Source: Gammaproteobacteria bacterium (GTDB taxonomy: Bacteria > Pseudomonadota > Gammaproteobacteria > Arenicellales > Arenicellaceae). From it: a stretch of DNA of 18,316 nucleotides. Positions 1 through 6,560 of this stretch are shown piece by piece (the first letter of the stretch is position 1; every line of letters begins with the position of its first letter). The notes beneath the pieces were generated by a model. That model was not told the origin of the DNA. It saw only the letters and a list, made by a program, of their open reading frames with translations, and searched no databases. Where the stretch lies: contig JAUHZM010000026.1 of the NCBI GenBank assembly GCA_030426005.1, positions 1-18,316 of the forward strand, written 5' to 3'. The position numbers and the translations under genes were made by a program.

Positions 1-592
1 GGATGGATTTAAGCTTATTGTCACGGAAATGCGTCCGCGACTAGAGGTCGACACCTTGTGTGCCGCTCAGGACATCGAAAAAGCAGACTGTAATCTAGGT
101 GACTATGATTTGATCCTGGTTGACCTGCATATGCCGGTGGTGTCTGGAGTCTCGGTTATCGCCACGATTAAGCGCAAAGCACCGACGGTGAAAGTGGCGC
201 TTATTTCTGGTACCCAGCGGAAAGATGAAGTGGCGCGTGCTTTGGCATTAGGTGTACTTGGATTTATCTCTAAAGACTCCTCGGCCAAAAGCTTGGTCGC
301 TGCGATTGATACGTTATTGGTCGGTCGTCGGTACCTACCGCCAGCCTTGGAACACGAACTTTCGTGGCCAGTTGAAACGATTTCGGGGCACGATCCGGAT
401 GATTTGCTCACAGAACGTCAGCGCGAAGTCGTGTCGTTGATTGCAAAGGGTAAGCAAAACAAACAGATTGCAACCGAATTACGTATTAGCGGCTCAGTCG
501 TCAAATTTCATATCGAAAATATTTTCCGTCGCCTGAATGTGAAGAACCGGACTGCGTGTGTGCAGATGGCGCGGGATCTAGGCCTGATCTGA
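1..592 (+). CDS. LuxR/NarL-family response regulator, 5' end missing
   Basis: A two-component response regulator that would bind DNA when phosphorylated. The reading frame is open from base 2 at the left edge, so the first ATG at 29 is probably internal: the residues before it (DGFKLIVTE) fit the first helix of a receiver domain, and only the first 10-20 residues seem to be missing. Counting from the ATG at 29, the receiver shows the phosphoacceptor Asp32 in LILVDLHMP, the S60-G61 switch pair and the conserved Lys82 in GFISKD. A LuxR-type helix-turn-helix follows at about 124-187, with LTERQREVVSLIAKG and then NKQIATELRIS. It converges on the hybrid kinase gene, and the two coding ends overlap by 15 bp (578-592). 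This suggests a cognate pair, which is an inference. The target genes are unknown. The family assignment is firm. Confidence 0.93.
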   Translation, partial: DGFKLIVTEMRPRLEVDTLCAAQDIEKADCNLGDYDLILVDLHMPVVSGVSVIATIKRKAPTVKVALISGTQRKDEVARALALGVLGFISKDSSAKSLVAAIDTLLVGRRYLPPALEHELSWPVETISGHDPDDLLTERQREVVSLIAKGKQNKQIATELRISGSVVKFHIENIFRRLNVKNRTACVQMARDLGLI

Positions 593-2344
593 ATTCGTCG
601 ATGATGGTGATGCCAGTAGCGCGCTGAGTGCTTCTGACAGAGCCTGCATACGCACTGGTTTTGCCAACACCTGGAACCCTTGTGCTTCGACTTCGGACAG
701 TTGGTTAACGTCGCCACTCACGATGAGCGCCGGGATTGCAGCATTGAATTCTTCACGCAAAAATTCAATGACCTGAGTGCCTACTTCGTTGTCTGCCAGT
801 CTCAAATCAGAAATTATCACATCCGGTGTGTTGTCGAGCCGGCTTAGGCAGTATTGTGCTGCTCGTTGTGAGCGAGCCACTATCGGCGTTGCTTGCATTT
901 GTGTCAGTAGGGTATGCATGGCGGCGAGCGATTCCAGATCATCATCGATTACCAAGATACAACGGTCATTTAAGTGCGCCGTTCCTATGTGTTTTTGTGG
1001 CTCTACATGGTTTGGTTTTGAGCCGGTAGGAATGGCGAGGCAAAACTGCGTACCCTGACTTAGCTCGGATTTGAGGTCGTAGTCGAATCCCGCGATTTCG
1101 CATAAGCGTTTGACGATTGAAAGACCGAGCCCAATGCCTTTGTTGCGATCACGCTCCGGATTATCGACTTGTATGAATTCCTTGAAAACGGTCGCCATCA
1201 TAGACGCTGGAATGCCGATTCCGGTATCTACCACACAGACTTCGGTTGTCCCTTTTTGATTGAGGTCAATGTTGATTGACACCTCGCCATGTGGTGTGTA
1301 CTTCACTGCATTGTCGATAATGTTGGTCAGGATACGACGCACGAAGTTTGGATCAGCAAAAACGAAGAATGGGCTTGTAGGCGAGCAGCTTAGAGCGACG
1401 TCTGTTTTTCTGGTGTTGTGCTCAGCGGCCAGTTGCTGTGCAACTGGGGTAAGGTCGAAGTGGCACGGTTGATAGGTTTCTTCTAAGGTGTCGAGTTGTG
1501 CAAAGCTCAGTAGCTCAGTGAGCATGTCGTCGACATTGTCGAGTGCATGATGGATTTTTGTTAGCTGGGTTGTATTGTCCGAATCCTTCGAACGTTGTAA
1601 GAGGGCGTCGGTAAACAGGCCAATGACATTAAGTGGTTGTCTGAGGTCGTGACTCAAGGAAGTCAGTAAACGTTTCTTGGATTCTAGGGCTTCTTCCAGC
1701 TTATGGTTGTTGACGCGCATATCCTCGATCAATTGGGTATTTTCAAATTGCAGGCCAGCGGCGCTTAAAAATAGCTTCTGAAAGTTCCACGATACGTAAG
1801 ACATCGCCGCAACATAAAATAGCGCCAGTGCACCGATGGTGATCCCCAGTCCAGACTGCTGAGCAAACATGTAGCTTGCAAAGGGTAATGAAATTCCGAG
1901 TGCGAATGCGAAGAAAGATGGTGCAAATTCATACGAAATACCCAGTGCGCCAGCCACATACCCGGTGTAGATCGACACTATAATAATAACCAAGGTGATG
2001 CTTTCATCGGCCAGAACTGGATTAAAAAACAAATGGGGTACCAGCCCCCAAAGCAGCCCGTTTACAAACGAAATCAACAGGTTAGAGTAGCGCCAAATAT
2101 TCAACCAATGACGTCTCGGCTTGGCGAACAGAAAGGTGTTCACAATGACCGGACTGGTTGAGTGGATTAGTGCGATGACTAACCAGATACCGAGCCCTTG
2201 CGCATGGGTAAAGTACCAAACCACGGCCGCAGTGATCGATGAGACCATGGCTTTCGACAGGGTGGAGGCGGTAGATTGCGCAATAAAACTCTCAGCTCGT
2301 TGGCGATAAATATACTCTCGAAACTGGGAATTTTGCGCTGGCAT
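578..2344 (-). CDS. Hybrid sensor histidine kinase with multi-TM input region and C-terminal receiver
   Basis: A membrane-bound kinase of 588 residues. Residues 1-190 hold about six hydrophobic segments (near 32-48, 52-72, 88-108, 114-137, 141-160 and 165-185) with no sizeable periplasmic domain, so the signal is probably sensed in or near the membrane. A short coiled coil (about 198-225) leads to the HisKA domain with His232 in SLSHDLRQP. The ATPase domain follows, with N-box residues N341 and N345, G1 box DTGIGI (373-378) and G2 box GIGLGL (403-408). A receiver domain at about 462-575 has acidic residues 467-469, phosphoacceptor Asp513, S543-G544 and Lys562. All catalytic residues are present. 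The start is the ATG at 2344; no strong ribosome-binding site precedes it. No Hpt domain is visible, so phosphotransfer to the neighbouring regulator is either direct from His232 or needs an Hpt protein encoded elsewhere. The ligand is unknown. Confidence 0.93.
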   Translation of the reverse strand: MPAQNSQFREYIYRQRAESFIAQSTASTLSKAMVSSITAAVVWYFTHAQGLGIWLVIALIHSTSPVIVNTFLFAKPRRHWLNIWRYSNLLISFVNGLLWGLVPHLFFNPVLADESITLVIIIVSIYTGYVAGALGISYEFAPSFFAFALGISLPFASYMFAQQSGLGITIGALALFYVAAMSYVSWNFQKLFLSAAGLQFENTQLIEDMRVNNHKLEEALESKKRLLTSLSHDLRQPLNVIGLFTDALLQRSKDSDNTTQLTKIHHALDNVDDMLTELLSFAQLDTLEETYQPCHFDLTPVAQQLAAEHNTRKTDVALSCSPTSPFFVFADPNFVRRILTNIIDNAVKYTPHGEVSINIDLNQKGTTEVCVVDTGIGIPASMMATVFKEFIQVDNPERDRNKGIGLGLSIVKRLCEIAGFDYDLKSELSQGTQFCLAIPTGSKPNHVEPQKHIGTAHLNDRCILVIDDDLESLAAMHTLLTQMQATPIVARSQRAAQYCLSRLDNTPDVIISDLRLADNEVGTQVIEFLREEFNAAIPALIVSGDVNQLSEVEAQGFQVLAKPVRMQALSEALSALLASPSSTNSDQA

Positions 2345-2510
2345 GTAGGGTCATCGACTAGGGCTAGTTTGAGCACAATACACCCTTGTGAGCGCTTGAG
2401 AAATACTCACATTGAAGGATTGCTGGCGTGTCGATCTAGTCTGCGTTAGTATCCCGCTCCCAAAGATGAGATTGAATTAGTTATTGGACGCAAAGGGAGT
2501 CTTGAGAACC

Positions 2511-2840
2511 ATGTTAAAAAGGATTCTGATAGGCACAATCAGTGTGTCATTGTTGGTGCTATGTGGCATGGTGTTGCGAGCTCTGCACCTGGAGGCTGCT
2601 AATGATTTTCGAAGTTTGTACGCGAGCTTCGAGGTAATTTCTCCCAAAATTAGCCACTTATTCTTAAGTCATATTGGGTGGTGGCCGTTGATGATGGTTG
2701 TCTTGTCCATTCTGAGCTTGATCTCAGTGTGCTTTTTTCAGCGCCGGATTTGGTGGAGTATCGCCGTGCCTGTACTTGGCTTGCTATGGACTGTGGGCCT
2801 CACGTATGCTCCAACGTTCTTTATGGCATCCGCGATATGA
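2511..2840 (+). CDS. Small membrane protein of unknown function
   Basis: A protein of 109 residues with three predicted membrane helices: about residues 4-22, 53-76 and 81-103. A short, partly acidic stretch after the first helix (about 24-50) contains no motif I know. The ATG at 2511 is preferred over a TTG at 2484 in the same frame, because GGGAG sits 11 bases before it and the protein then starts Met-Leu-Lys-Arg, a normal positive-inside start. It is divergent from the kinase gene across about 166 bp. It ends in a small perfect dyad at 2831-2848. I do not recognise the family. The clean hydrophobic pattern supports a real gene, but the short length leaves some doubt. Confidence 0.6.
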   Translation: MLKRILIGTISVSLLVLCGMVLRALHLEAANDFRSLYASFEVISPKISHLFLSHIGWWPLMMVVLSILSLISVCFFQRRIWWSIAVPVLGLLWTVGLTYAPTFFMASAI

Positions 2841-2848
2841 TTATCGCG
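2831..2848. repeat. Perfect 7-bp inverted repeat at the stop codon
   Basis: CGCGATA at 2831-2837 and TATCGCG at 2842-2848 are exact reverse complements around the loop TGAT. The dyad covers the stop codon of the small membrane-protein gene. No T-run follows, so it is a weak terminator at best; it could be a 3'-end hairpin or a protein site. Confidence 0.4.
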
Positions 2849-3026
2849 TAATCGTGGTTGTAAAAACGGTGTGATACGTTAATCGTAGATTTCTGCATTC
2901 TTTAATTATCCTTGATGTCCGCTTATGATTGGTATTCAGCACTTTGAGACGACTCACTAGCTCATTACTGGTTAGACTGGGCGTGCGCTTGGTGCTGGAC
3001 CGCTAATGAACATGGATTAAATAACA

Positions 3027-3449
3027 ATGGAACAACATCTATTGCATGTGGCTTTGGTAGTGAGAGACTACGATGAAGCCATTGATTTTTACGTTAATAC
3101 ACTCGGTTTCGAGCTCATCGAAGATACTTATCAGCCGGAACAAGATAAACGTTGGGTTGTGGTCGCGCCACCAAATTCACGTGGTGCCACGCTACTATTG
3201 GCGAAAGCCTCCAAGCCTGTGCAAGCGGCGTGTATTGGAGACCAGGCTGGAGGGCGCGTTTTCTTATTTTTGTATACGGATGATTTTTGGCGCGATTATG
3301 CTGCCATGCGCGAGGCCGGGGTCAACTTTGTGCGCGAGCCGCAGGACCAACCTTATGGGACGGTGGCTGTGTTCGAGGATTTGTATGGAAATCGATGGGA
3401 TCTGCTGCAACTAACCCAGGATCATCCGCATCTTAGTAGATTATCGTGA
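3027..3449 (+). CDS. VOC-superfamily (glyoxalase/bleomycin-resistance fold) protein
   Basis: A protein of 140 residues with one vicinal-oxygen-chelate module made of two beta-alpha-beta-beta-beta repeats. The first repeat begins LHVALVVRDYDEAIDFY with the usual metal-ligand His7. The second ends FEDLYGNRWDLLQ (about 116-128), matching the family's DPxGNxxEL-type ending with Asp in place of the common Glu. Such proteins bind a divalent metal and act as lyases, dioxygenases or antibiotic-binding proteins; the substrate cannot be read from the sequence. The start is the ATG at 3027 with a weak GGA upstream. The 3450-3505 gap to the next gene shows no clear terminator, so the two may share a transcript. 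Confidence 0.88.
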   Translation: MEQHLLHVALVVRDYDEAIDFYVNTLGFELIEDTYQPEQDKRWVVVAPPNSRGATLLLAKASKPVQAACIGDQAGGRVFLFLYTDDFWRDYAAMREAGVNFVREPQDQPYGTVAVFEDLYGNRWDLLQLTQDHPHLSRLS

Positions 3450-3505
3450 TGCATGATTCGTGGGCCTGCCTTTGTGGCGCGCTGGTCAAATCTTAGGAGG
3501 GATAT

Positions 3506-4045
3506 ATGAAATTGAATTGGATTTGGATCGTCTTGTTCGCAGGTAAAGTGTCTGCGGTGGATTGCCAACAGGAGTTGACACGACACTTGGCCACTGATCT
3601 GGAACTAAGCTATAAAGAATTTGACCAAACGCAAAATCGTGGCATGCGTGTATTGAGCGCTAAAGGTTGTCACGCAGAGACCGCGGCATTAATACAGGCG
3701 TATATCCGCCATAATCAGGCGGAAGAGTCATCGCTGCGGTGGCATCTAGCTCAGCAATACGCCATGGCAGGCGAATATGGCCCAGCAATTGAGGCTGCGC
3801 GAACGACTTTGAACGCAAAGGAAGATTTGGCTACCAACCCATTTCGATGGAATGACTACGTATTGGCGACGATTGCTTTTTTAGAGCGCGATAAACAGTC
3901 ACTCATTGCCCATACTGAAGCGGTTCGAAAGGGCCAAGATGCGCACATGGGTAATCAAATCAATTTAAAGCTGTTGGAAGCCTTAGTGCGCCATTTTGAT
4001 CAAAGCTATGCCTACGCCACTAGCCACCTAGCGTCTTCTGAGTAA
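3506..4045 (+). CDS. Secreted helical-repeat (TPR-like) protein of unknown function
   Basis: A protein of 179 residues. Residues 1-17 look like a short signal peptide ending VSA, giving a mature protein that begins Val-Asp-Cys and is probably periplasmic. The rest is almost all helical. One TPR-like segment at about 78-104 (SSLRWHLAQQYAMAGEYGPA) has the alternating small and aromatic residues of a tetratricopeptide repeat. Three cysteines, at about 12 or later in the mature region (including Cys20 and Cys55), could allow one disulfide. The start is certain: AGGAGGG lies six to seven bases before the ATG at 3506. I do not recognise the family and give no function. Confidence 0.75.
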   Translation: MKLNWIWIVLFAGKVSAVDCQQELTRHLATDLELSYKEFDQTQNRGMRVLSAKGCHAETAALIQAYIRHNQAEESSLRWHLAQQYAMAGEYGPAIEAARTTLNAKEDLATNPFRWNDYVLATIAFLERDKQSLIAHTEAVRKGQDAHMGNQINLKLLEALVRHFDQSYAYATSHLASSE

Positions 4046-4080
4046 ACAATTTCGTTGTGGTTGACATCACCTTGATAAAC

Positions 4081-4110
4081 GCTGGCTTAGACTCACAAGC
4101 TATAGCCAGC
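4081..4110 (+). promoter_or_regulatory. Upstream hairpin of a possible alternative-pairing pair before the lipocalin gene
   Basis: GCTGGCT (4081-4087) pairs exactly with AGCCAGC (4104-4110). Three more pairs inside (TAG with CTA) are possible if one T bulges. The right arm overlaps the left arm of the terminator-like hairpin at 4102-4132, so both cannot form together. A TTGACA at 4061-4066 lies upstream, but I see no good -10 at 16-18 bp. Confidence 0.4.
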
Positions 4111-4132
4111 TGTTGATGAGGCTATGCTTTTT
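4102..4132 (+). terminator. Terminator-like hairpin upstream of the lipocalin gene
   Basis: ATAGCC (4102-4107) pairs with GGCTAT (4120-4125), with a U-G pair possible outside. After GC come five T (4128-4132). The stem is short and the loop is 12 bases. It could end the transcript of the secreted helical-repeat gene, or attenuate the lipocalin operon, because its left arm is shared with the competing hairpin at 4081-4110. Confidence 0.45.
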
Positions 4133-4161
4133 CAACAATTTGACCCGTTTACCTTTTAACC

Positions 4162-4686
4162 ATGCGAAAACTCTTAAAACTCGTCACTGTTAGTGTCATC
4201 TTAGGCTTATTGTCGAGCTGCGGCTCCGTGCCAGACAACATAAGCCCAGTTCGCAACTTTGAGCTGGACCGGTATTTGGGTACCTGGTACGAAATAGCGC
4301 GACTCGACCATCGTTTTGAACGCGGGCTAGAAAAAGTCAGTGCCACGTATTCACTGCGCGACGACGGTAAGGTCAAGGTGGTGAATCGTGGTTGGAATGT
4401 GGAGAAGGGCGAATGGAAAGAGGCGGTTGGTAAAGCACGCTTTGCGGATGATAAAACCGTGGGCCATTTGGAAGTCTCCTTTTTTGGGCCTTTTTATGGT
4501 CCCTATGTAATCTTCGAACTCGAGCAACAAAATTATGACTACGCCTTCATTAGTTCTGGCGACGGTTATTTGTGGTTTTTATCGCGCACGCCAACCGTGA
4601 GCGACACTCTCAAACAAGCGTTTATCACGAAAGCGAAGACGCTTGGCTTTAACACAGACGAATTGATTTTTGTGCAGCAAGAGTAA
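4162..4686 (+). CDS. blc: Outer-membrane lipocalin (Blc type)
   Basis: A bacterial lipocalin of 174 residues, close to the usual length. Residues 1-19 form a lipoprotein signal and the lipobox LSSC puts the lipidated cysteine at Cys20. The next residues are Gly-Ser rather than Asp, which favours sorting to the outer membrane. The lipocalin signature is at 40-47 (GTWYEIAR). Later strands include the family-typical FFGPFYGPYVIFEL (107-120) and YLWFLSRTP (136-144). Blc proteins bind fatty acids or lysophospholipids and are linked to envelope stress. The start is the ATG at 4162, with no clear ribosome-binding site. It begins a five-gene run with short gaps. Two overlapping hairpins lie before it. 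Identification is firm; the exact ligand is unknown. Confidence 0.92.
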   Translation: MRKLLKLVTVSVILGLLSSCGSVPDNISPVRNFELDRYLGTWYEIARLDHRFERGLEKVSATYSLRDDGKVKVVNRGWNVEKGEWKEAVGKARFADDKTVGHLEVSFFGPFYGPYVIFELEQQNYDYAFISSGDGYLWFLSRTPTVSDTLKQAFITKAKTLGFNTDELIFVQQE

Positions 4687-4708
4687 CGGATAGCCGGGAG
4701 TCGGACTT

Positions 4709-5047
4709 ATGGTTGTTCTGTGCTACGCCATGGACGACATGGAGGTACTGTTTCTGAGGTCGCTTTTGCAGTCCGAAGAGATTCATTTTGCGATAGTTGG
4801 GGAACATTTTGGTAGCTTGTATCCCGGCGTGCAGATTGCCAGCTACAATGAGCGCCGATTTTTGGTACCGCTCGAACAGTATGAGCGTGCAGCGGCGTTG
4901 ATCGCTGAGCACCGTGAGGTCTACGTTCCGGTGACAGAGAATTTATCTTTAGGAGCGCGATTGCGGATTTTTATAGAGGCGTTTTTATTCGGGTGGTGCG
5001 TCCCAGGTGGACGAAAACGTCAGGGAGCTAAGGACAACGACGCCTAG
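4709..5047 (+). CDS. DUF2007-type putative signal-transducing protein
   Basis: A protein of 112 residues. Residues 2-70 match the DUF2007 pattern: an N-terminal strand, a helix with LRSLLQSEEI, a loop with GEHFGSLYPGV, and then RRFLVPLEQYERAAALI followed by a helix. The fold resembles small ferredoxin-like regulatory domains, and its biochemical role is not established. Beyond the domain, residues 80-98 are hydrophobic (LSLGARLRIFIEAFLFGW) and may be an amphipathic or membrane-attached helix; the tail is basic. GGGAG lies eight bases before the ATG at 4709. It sits 22 bp after the lipocalin gene and 25 bp before the likely start of the DUF1801 gene, so all are probably cotranscribed. Confidence 0.8.
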   Translation: MVVLCYAMDDMEVLFLRSLLQSEEIHFAIVGEHFGSLYPGVQIASYNERRFLVPLEQYERAAALIAEHREVYVPVTENLSLGARLRIFIEAFLFGWCVPGGRKRQGAKDNDA

Positions 5048-5072
5048 TTTTTGTCGGGGTCATGCTAAGCTA

Positions 5073-5540
5073 ATGAGACTGAACATGACGAAATTGATGG
5101 AAATGGAACCCTACGCCTTTACCGATCGTTCGGTGGCCGCTGTGTTTGCGGCCTACCCTGAAACGGTGCAAACAAAGCTTTTCGCGCTGCGCCAACTAAT
5201 ATTAGAAACCGCATACTCGGTCGTTGGTTCGGAGCACGTTACTGAAACTTTAAAATGGGGAGAGCCGAGCTACCTATGCCTAACAGGGTCGACCGTACGC
5301 ATGGATTGGAAGCCAAAGTCGCCCGCACACTACGCGCTGTATTTTCATTGTCAGACGACCTTGGTTGAGACGTTTAGAGAGCTGTACCGAGATGAGCTTC
5401 GGTTTGATGGCAAGCGCGCTGTCTTATTTGATATTGATCGTGAGTTGCCAGCAACCATAGTGGCGCATTGCCTTGAGTTGGCGTTCACCTATCACCAGCG
5501 TAAACACTTACCTTTGCTAGGTGCTTTTCAGGAGGTATGA
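5073..5540 (+). CDS. DUF1801 (YdhG-like) protein
   Basis: A protein of about 155 residues if it starts at the ATG at 5073. The frame stays open back to a GTG at 5007, but that would overlap the previous gene by 41 bases and add residues unlike the family; ATGs at 5085 and 5097 are also possible, and none has a strong ribosome-binding site. The core matches DUF1801: a helix VAAVFAAYPETVQTKLFALR, then ETLKWGEPSYL, and the strand YALYFHC. Such proteins have a small alpha/beta fold of unknown biochemical role; some are linked to iron or stress conditions. The stop at 5538-5540 is three bases before the GTG of the acetyltransferase, whose ribosome-binding site lies inside this gene. Confidence 0.8.
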   Translation: MRLNMTKLMEMEPYAFTDRSVAAVFAAYPETVQTKLFALRQLILETAYSVVGSEHVTETLKWGEPSYLCLTGSTVRMDWKPKSPAHYALYFHCQTTLVETFRELYRDELRFDGKRAVLFDIDRELPATIVAHCLELAFTYHQRKHLPLLGAFQEV

Positions 5541-5543
5541 ATC

Positions 5544-5990
5544 GTGCTCACCATTCGACCTATCGTCTTGCAGGATCGATTGATTTGGTCAGCAATGCGC
5601 ACCGAATTATGGCCGGGCACGCCTGACGAACACTTAACTGAGATCGATCAATTTTTTGCTGGAAATTCCATTGATATCACTGCGGTGTTGGTGGCTGAGT
5701 TCGACATAAAGATGGCAGGGTTTATCGAACTGAATCTACGAAACTTTGCAGAGGGGAGTCGTAGTAGCCCAGTGCCATACATCGAAGCGTGGTTTGTGGC
5801 GCGCCAATTTCGTGCGCAGGGGATCGGTAGTCAGTTGATATCAAGCGCAGAACGCTGGGCATTGGAGAATGGGTATAGCGAAATCGCGAGCGATACACAG
5901 TTACACAACCACCGCAGCATTGCCATGCATACGCACCTCGGATTTCGAGAGACTGAACGCGTGGTGTGCTTTTTAAAGACGTTGAAATAA
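5544..5990 (+). CDS. GNAT acetyltransferase resembling aminoglycoside 6'-N-acetyltransferase AAC(6')-I
   Basis: A protein of 148 residues, the usual length of chromosomal AAC(6')-I enzymes, which move an acetyl group from acetyl-CoA to the 6'-amine of aminoglycosides. The match runs the full length: an N-terminal IRPIVLQDRLIW, SSPVPYIEAWFV before the acetyl-CoA loop RAQGIG (90-95), and the C-terminal block at 112-143 with ASD, a run containing SIAMHTHLGF, and ETERVVCF. That block is the subfamily hallmark, usually ending VVYF. The start is a GTG at 5544, set by an AGGAGGT at 5530-5536. An ATG at 5537 lies in another frame. It is tightly coupled to the DUF1801 gene. Real substrates may be other amines; resistance has not been shown. 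Confidence 0.85.
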   Translation: MLTIRPIVLQDRLIWSAMRTELWPGTPDEHLTEIDQFFAGNSIDITAVLVAEFDIKMAGFIELNLRNFAEGSRSSPVPYIEAWFVARQFRAQGIGSQLISSAERWALENGYSEIASDTQLHNHRSIAMHTHLGFRETERVVCFLKTLK

Positions 5991-6010
5991 TGTGTTAATG
6001 GAGTCTGAGT

Positions 6011-6343
6011 ATGCCAATTGCTAACTGCGTCGTGTCAGCAAACTGTCCACAAGGGCAAGGCGATTTAATCGAATTGTGGTCACGTTCTGCGCATCAGTCT
6101 GCCGAGCATATGACGGTAAACCTTATCCGGGGCGAACAACAAGGGCAGGATTATGCCGTCGTGGCTACCTTGTACTTGCCTTCGGTTTGGTCATCACTAG
6201 CCATGAAAAGACTTCAAGAAGGATTGGCGGTCGCGTTAACCGAATACTTCACAATCAAGCCGAGTGATGTAATCGTTTTAACCCAAGTTCTGGAATCAGG
6301 TCAGGTCGTGGAAGACGCAGAAACAGTGTATTGGGCTTTGTAA
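6011..6343 (+). CDS. Tautomerase/MIF-superfamily-like small protein
   Basis: A protein of 110 residues that starts Met-Pro-Ile, so removal of Met would expose an N-terminal proline, the catalytic base of the tautomerase superfamily. The length and pattern fit two beta-alpha-beta units: a first strand PIANCVVSANC, a long helix to about 32, a central strand YAVVATLYLP, then helix SLAMKRLQEGLAVALTEYF and strand DVIVLTQVLE. The end (VVEDAETVYWAL) resembles the tails of 4-oxalocrotonate tautomerase-like proteins. The assignment rests on these general features only. GGAG at 6000-6003 lies seven bases before the ATG at 6011. It is the last gene of the lipocalin run, 20 bp after the acetyltransferase gene. 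Confidence 0.6.
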   Translation: MPIANCVVSANCPQGQGDLIELWSRSAHQSAEHMTVNLIRGEQQGQDYAVVATLYLPSVWSSLAMKRLQEGLAVALTEYFTIKPSDVIVLTQVLESGQVVEDAETVYWAL

Positions 6344-6358
6344 AATCAGTGCCTGATT
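6344..6358 (+). repeat. Short inverted repeat after the tautomerase-like gene
   Basis: AATCAG (6344-6349) and CTGATT (6353-6358) pair around a 3-base loop directly after the stop codon. No T-run follows closely, so it is only a weak candidate for the 3' end of the operon. Confidence 0.3.
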
Positions 6359-6444
6359 GCTGGCTTTATTTGCCAAGTGTCTAAAACTCGCATAAGCTAA
6401 GGTCAGCGGTGCCAGAGGAGTGTTGGACGGAGGAGTGCACTGTG

Positions 6445-6490
6445 ATTGATCGGCCGGTGCGTGAGCACCAGACTCAATGGTTCGATCAAT
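6445..6490 (+). promoter_or_regulatory. Potentially folded leader element upstream of the chitinase gene
   Basis: ATTGATCG (6445-6452) is the exact reverse complement of CGATCAAT (6483-6490). Inside it, GGTGC (6456-6460) and GCACC (6465-6469) pair around GTGA, which as RNA would be a GNRA-type tetraloop. The whole could be a branched RNA structure in the chitinase leader or a palindromic operator. No riboswitch class I know fits, and the transcription start is unknown. Confidence 0.4.
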
Positions 6491-6560
6491 ACTTACGAAC
6501 GCGGCCTTGGAGCAGGCTGGTCGTGTTCTCCTACAAAACTCTAAATTCAGGATATTAATC

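Noticed and set aside
2484..2510. Upstream TTG start for the small membrane protein
   Set aside because: The ATG at 2511 has a GGGAG site and gives a normal membrane-protein start; the TTG has neither.
4061..4089. A sigma70 promoter for the lipocalin gene from TTGACA at 4061
   Set aside because: The -35 is perfect, but no fair -10 is found at 16-18 bp, so I did not list it as a promoter.
6344..6560. A cyclic-di-GMP (GEMM) riboswitch before the chitinase
   Set aside because: These riboswitches control some chitin-related genes, but the conserved GEMM core bases and tetraloop-receptor pattern are not seen here.
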